Source: an uncultured Clostridia bacterium (GTDB lineage Bacteria; Bacillota; Clostridia; Christensenellales; Aristaeellaceae). Taken from it: a stretch of 35,083 nucleotides of DNA. A model generated the notes under the pieces. The model was not told where the DNA came from. It saw only the letters and a program-made list of their open reading frames with translations, and searched no databases. Position 1 is the stretch's first letter, and every line of letters starts with the position of its first letter. Below are positions 31,987-35,083 of the stretch, piece after piece. The position numbers were made by a program, and so were the translations under genes. The stretch is taken from assembly GCA_946187775.1 (NCBI GenBank), contig CAMHSI010000012.1, forward strand, positions 1 through 35,083, read 5' to 3'.

Positions 31987-32908
31987 GACGGCTGCGCCGG
32001 ATGTGAAGAGCAGGCGGTTCCGCATGGTGGATTACGGGCTGATCGCCATGATGCTCCTGCCCATCCTGGCGTGCATTGTGCTGAAGGTTCTGTTTACCCC
32101 GGCTTCGGAAGGGGTGAACATCTCCGGCGCCCTGGTATACTTTGCAACCGATGAGAACCTGACCGCCACCACCTTCTATATCTCCGAGAGCCAGGTAAAC
32201 AGCATCGCCGTCACCATTTCCATCTTCGGCCTGTGCCTCTACCTGACCCACGGGCTTACGGCCAAGGCGGTGTGCAAACGGCAGCTGGCGGCGGAATGGA
32301 TTGTGGAGAAGTGCGAGAAGCTGGTGCGGGACAACATGGGCGGCTTCTTCGCCGGATGGGCCCCCTTCGTGGCGGCCATCATGGCCCTGAGCGCCTTCAG
32401 CTCCCTGATCTGCCTGGTTGGGCTGTTCTCCCCGACGGGAGACGTGAACATCACCTTCGGCTGGGCGATCCTGGTGTTCTTCCTGATCATGCACTACAAG
32501 TTCCGCGGGGGACTGTGGAACTACTTCATCGGCCTGTTCAAGCCCATTCCCTTCTTTGCGCCGATGAACCTGATCGGTGAGGTTGCCACCCCGGTGAGCA
32601 TGGCCTTCCGTCATTACGGCAACATCCTTTCCGGCGCGGTGATCTCCGCCCTGGTCGGATCGGCGCTGACGGGGCTGAGCCACTCCCTGCTGGGCTGGCT
32701 GCCCGGGATCCTGGGGGATATGCCCCTGCTGCGGGTCGGTCTTCCCGCGGTGCTGAGCATTTACTTTGACGTCTTCAGCGGAGTCATGCAGGCCTTCATC
32801 TTCGCCATGCTGACGATGCTGAACGTGGCGGGCGCCGTCCCCTGGGACGACTGGAATGCCCGCCGGAGGAAACAGAACAAACCGGAAATTCAAAATACGG
32901 CCGCCTGA
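31979..32908 (+). CDS. atpB: F-type ATP synthase subunit a
   Basis: A 309-residue membrane subunit that forms the ion channel beside the c-ring. The essential arginine is R211 in SMAFRHYGNILSG. Hydrophobic segments fit the usual five to six helices. The proposed start is TTG at 31979, overlapping atpI, with AAGGAAG well placed; an ATG at 32024 would remove 15 residues and has a poorer ribosome site. The loop around 100-125 is somewhat longer and more charged than in E. coli. Confidence 0.9.
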   Translation: MTETAAPDVKSRRFRMVDYGLIAMMLLPILACIVLKVLFTPASEGVNISGALVYFATDENLTATTFYISESQVNSIAVTISIFGLCLYLTHGLTAKAVCKRQLAAEWIVEKCEKLVRDNMGGFFAGWAPFVAAIMALSAFSSLICLVGLFSPTGDVNITFGWAILVFFLIMHYKFRGGLWNYFIGLFKPIPFFAPMNLIGEVATPVSMAFRHYGNILSGAVISALVGSALTGLSHSLLGWLPGILGDMPLLRVGLPAVLSIYFDVFSGVMQAFIFAMLTMLNVAGAVPWDDWNARRRKQNKPEIQNTAA

Positions 32909-32914
32909 GGCTGA

Positions 32915-33229
<315 letters not shown>

Positions 33230-33254
33230 TCCGAGGCCGGAACAGAAAAAATGA

Positions 33255-33289
33255 CATCCCCTCAGCCGCCTGAAGCGGGGCGAGGGATG
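33255..33289 (+). other. Intercistronic stem-loop between atpE and atpF
   Basis: CATCCC(C)TC pairs with GAGGGATG with one bulged C, and inside CCGC pairs with GCGG around CTGAA. There is no T-run, so it is not a terminator. It may stabilise the atpE message or limit atpF translation. Confidence 0.4.
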
Positions 33290-33303
33290 AAACGGGGAAA
33301 AAC

Positions 33304-33819
33304 ATGCAGAGCTTAAAAGTGATTTCCGTCAACGTGTGGGCAATCCTGGCCGCCCTGGCCAACCTGCTCCTCCTGACGTGGATCGTGAAAAAGTTTCTCT
33401 TCAAGCGGGTGAAGGCCGTTATGGAGGCGCGCCGCGCCGCCATCGACGAGGACTACGCGAAGGCTGCTGAAGCCCGGGCCGAGGCAGAGGAAAGCCGCCT
33501 CAACTACGAGGCTGCCATGGCCGCGGCGGAGCAGACCTCCAGCCAGATCATCACCGAAGCTACCCGCACCGCGGAGCACCGCAGCAGCGAAATCGTTGCG
33601 GATGCCCGGGAGAAGGCCGCGGCCCTGCGCCGCCAGGCCGAGGCGGACGCGGCCCTGGAAAAGAAGAAGGCGGAAGAGGACATCAAGCGCGAGATCGCGG
33701 ACGTTTCCGCGCAGCTGACCGGAAAGCTGCTGCAGCGTGAAATCAACGAAGAGGATCACCGCGCGCTGATCGATTCCTTCCTGCAGGAGATAGGGACAGA
33801 TGACAACAGCGATCAGTAA
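33304..33819 (+). CDS. atpF: F-type ATP synthase subunit b
   Basis: A 171-residue peripheral stalk subunit. One N-terminal membrane helix (about 10-30) is followed by a long Ala/Glu/Arg-rich coiled coil (about 35-150) that dimerises and holds F1. Length is typical. It overlaps atpH by 20 bases. The ribosome site (CGGGG) is weak for this operon. Confidence 0.93.
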   Translation: MQSLKVISVNVWAILAALANLLLLTWIVKKFLFKRVKAVMEARRAAIDEDYAKAAEARAEAEESRLNYEAAMAAAEQTSSQIITEATRTAEHRSSEIVADAREKAAALRRQAEADAALEKKKAEEDIKREIADVSAQLTGKLLQREINEEDHRALIDSFLQEIGTDDNSDQ

Positions 33820-34333
33820 GGAATACGCGGAAGCGTTGTTCGAGCTTGCGGCGGGTGAAAACCTGCTGCGGGAAACCTCGGACGGACTGGTGACGGTGCT
33901 CAGCGCCCTGCGGCAGACGCCCGAATACCGGCAGCTGCTTTCCAGCGCCGCCATCGGTAAGAAGGAACGCATGCAGGCCCTGGACGACGCTTTCCAGGGA
34001 AAGGTTCCGAATGTGCTGATGGGCGTGCTCCGGATGATGATTGCCCGGGGGCATATCAGCTCCCTGGAGGAAATGGCCCGGGAATACGAGGAGCTCAGCC
34101 GGGAGTACCGGGGAGAGTCCGTGGCGCTGGTGACTTCGGCGGTGGAGCTGAAGGAAGCGGAGGCCGTGGCCATCCGGAAGGAACTGGAAAGGCGCTTCGG
34201 GCGGACGATTGTCCTCCGGTGCCAGGTGGATCCGGCCCTGATCGGCGGTGTCCGCGTAGAGGTTGAAGGCCGTGTGATTGACGGCAGTATCAGGAATAAG
34301 CTTGCGCAGATCAAGGATGTGATGAACGAATGA
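33800..34333 (+). CDS. atpH: F-type ATP synthase subunit delta
   Basis: A 177-residue soluble subunit joining the b stalk to the top of F1. The start ([14 protein letters not shown]) and the C-terminal [23 protein letters not shown] are the OSCP/delta signatures. AGGAGAT precedes the ATG inside atpF. It overlaps atpA by four bases. Confidence 0.95.
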   Translation: MTTAISKEYAEALFELAAGENLLRETSDGLVTVLSALRQTPEYRQLLSSAAIGKKERMQALDDAFQGKVPNVLMGVLRMMIARGHISSLEEMAREYEELSREYRGESVALVTSAVELKEAEAVAIRKELERRFGRTIVLRCQVDPALIGGVRVEVEGRVIDGSIRNKLAQIKDVMNE

Positions 34334-35083
34334 GCTCCAAGGCAGTAGAAATCAGCAGCATCATCAAGGAGCAGATCAAGCAGTACGAAAGCAAAATCGA
34401 GATGAAGGAGAACGGCACCGTTATCACCGTCGGCGACGGAATCGCCACGGTTTACGGGCTGCGGGCGTGCATGGCCAACGAACTCCTTCGCTTTGAGGAC
34501 GGCAGCTTCGGCGTGGCGCAGAACCTGGAGGAGGAAACGGTATCCGTCGCTATCCTGAGCGACCGGGACTCCATCCGGGAAGGCAGCGTGGTTTACCGCA
34601 CCGGGGAGCCCCTGAGCGTTCCGGTGGGCGAGGCCCTGCTGGGCCGGGTGGTGAACGCCCTGGGCGCGCCGATTGACGGCAAGGGCCCGGTGGAAACCAC
34701 CGAAACCCGCCCCATCGAATCCCCCGCGCCTGGCATCATCCAGCGCAAGAGCGTCAGCGTTCCGCTGCAGACGGGGATCAAGGCCATCGACAGCATGATT
34801 CCCATCGGCCGGGGACAGCGCGAGCTGATCATCGGCGACCGGCAGACCGGCAAGACCACCATCGCCGTGGATACCATCATCAACCAGAAGGGGACGGATG
34901 TGATCTGCATCTACGTCGCCATCGGCCAGAAGCGGACCAGCGTCGTGCAGATTGCCCAGGAGCTGGAAAAGGCCGGCGCCCTGGGATACAGCATCATCGT
35001 GAACGCCTCCGCGGCGGAGAGCGCACCCCTGCAGTATATCGCCCCCTATTCCGGATGCGCCATGGCGGAGTATTTCCGGGCCC
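34330..35083 (+). CDS. atpA: F-type ATP synthase subunit alpha, N-terminal part
   Basis: The first 251 residues are in the window and the gene runs off the end. They include the beta-barrel domain (GIATVYGLR, with [19 protein letters not shown]) and the nucleotide-binding P-loop GDRQTGKT. Alpha subunits carry the non-catalytic nucleotide sites. The ATG overlaps the atpH stop (ATGA), with AAGGATG upstream. Confidence 0.96.
   Translation, partial: MSSKAVEISSIIKEQIKQYESKIEMKENGTVITVGDGIATVYGLRACMANELLRFEDGSFGVAQNLEEETVSVAILSDRDSIREGSVVYRTGEPLSVPVGEALLGRVVNALGAPIDGKGPVETTETRPIESPAPGIIQRKSVSVPLQTGIKAIDSMIPIGRGQRELIIGDRQTGKTTIAVDTIINQKGTDVICIYVAIGQKRTSVVQIAQELEKAGALGYSIIVNASAAESAPLQYIAPYSGCAMAEYFRA

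Overview
The window is gene-dense, GC-rich (about 60% by eye) bacterial chromosome. It looks like an anaerobic, fibre-degrading Clostridia-type Firmicute from a gut or rumen setting. This rests on the MrfA/MrfB repair pair, a long-form PPi-dependent phosphofructokinase, GH10 and GH43 enzymes without signal peptides, an iron-containing butanol-type dehydrogenase, a DtxR regulator of the clostridial type, strong AGGAGG ribosome binding sites, and a c-subunit carrying a sodium-type motif. No tRNA, rRNA, CRISPR array, IS element or phage gene was seen. The organism assignment is inference.

Layout. 1-3 kb: the tail of a histidine phosphatase, a membrane diguanylate cyclase, and a pair of related HAD-like proteins, one fused to a ParB-like domain. 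3-4 kb: a PspC-type envelope protein and a small membrane partner behind what looks like an ECF-sigma promoter. 4-6.4 kb: a GH10 xylanase and an iron alcohol dehydrogenase in one operon behind a MerR-type promoter. 6.5-11.2 kb: a MATE exporter, an O6-alkylguanine methyltransferase-like protein, a small double-glycine-leader SH3 protein, an RluA pseudouridine synthase, a family-4 uracil-DNA glycosylase and a secreted SH3 protein. 11.2-18 kb: Nudix hydrolase, DtxR regulator, PurA, PPi-PFK, GH43 and an MBL hydrolase. 18.1-20.8 kb: a heavy-metal efflux operon (separate HMA metallochaperone domain, P-type ATPase, ArsR repressor) with a clear promoter and nested palindromic operator. 20.8-23.7 kb: a methionine-type ABC importer. 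23.7-30.2 kb: ketopantoate reductase, then the operon mrfA-mrfB-TPR-signal peptidase I. 30.2-31.4 kb: a membrane protein with RanBP2-like zinc fingers. 31.5 kb to the end: the ATP synthase operon I-a-c-b-delta-alpha, running off the edge.

The most striking observation is in the methionine importer. The substrate-binding protein at 20942-21814 has the two halves of MetQ in swapped order: the usual C-terminal half comes first and the usual N-terminal half second. It is therefore a natural circular permutant. It also carries an N-terminal membrane anchor where MetQ normally has a lipoprotein signal. The neighbouring ATPase and permease are ordinary MetN and MetI, so the permutant probably works in a normal importer.

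Other points worth following are the GG-leader SH3 protein with no exporter nearby, the ParB-like/HAD fusion beside a free-standing copy of its own HAD domain, a MerR-type 19-bp-spacer promoter over dehydrogenase plus xylanase, the ECF promoter of pspC, a two-carboxylate (probably Na+) ATP synthase c-ring, and the RanBP2-like zinc finger protein. Promoters were read by eye as sigma-A-like boxes. Most genes have either a recognisable promoter or a short operon gap, and five rho-independent-type hairpins separate units.
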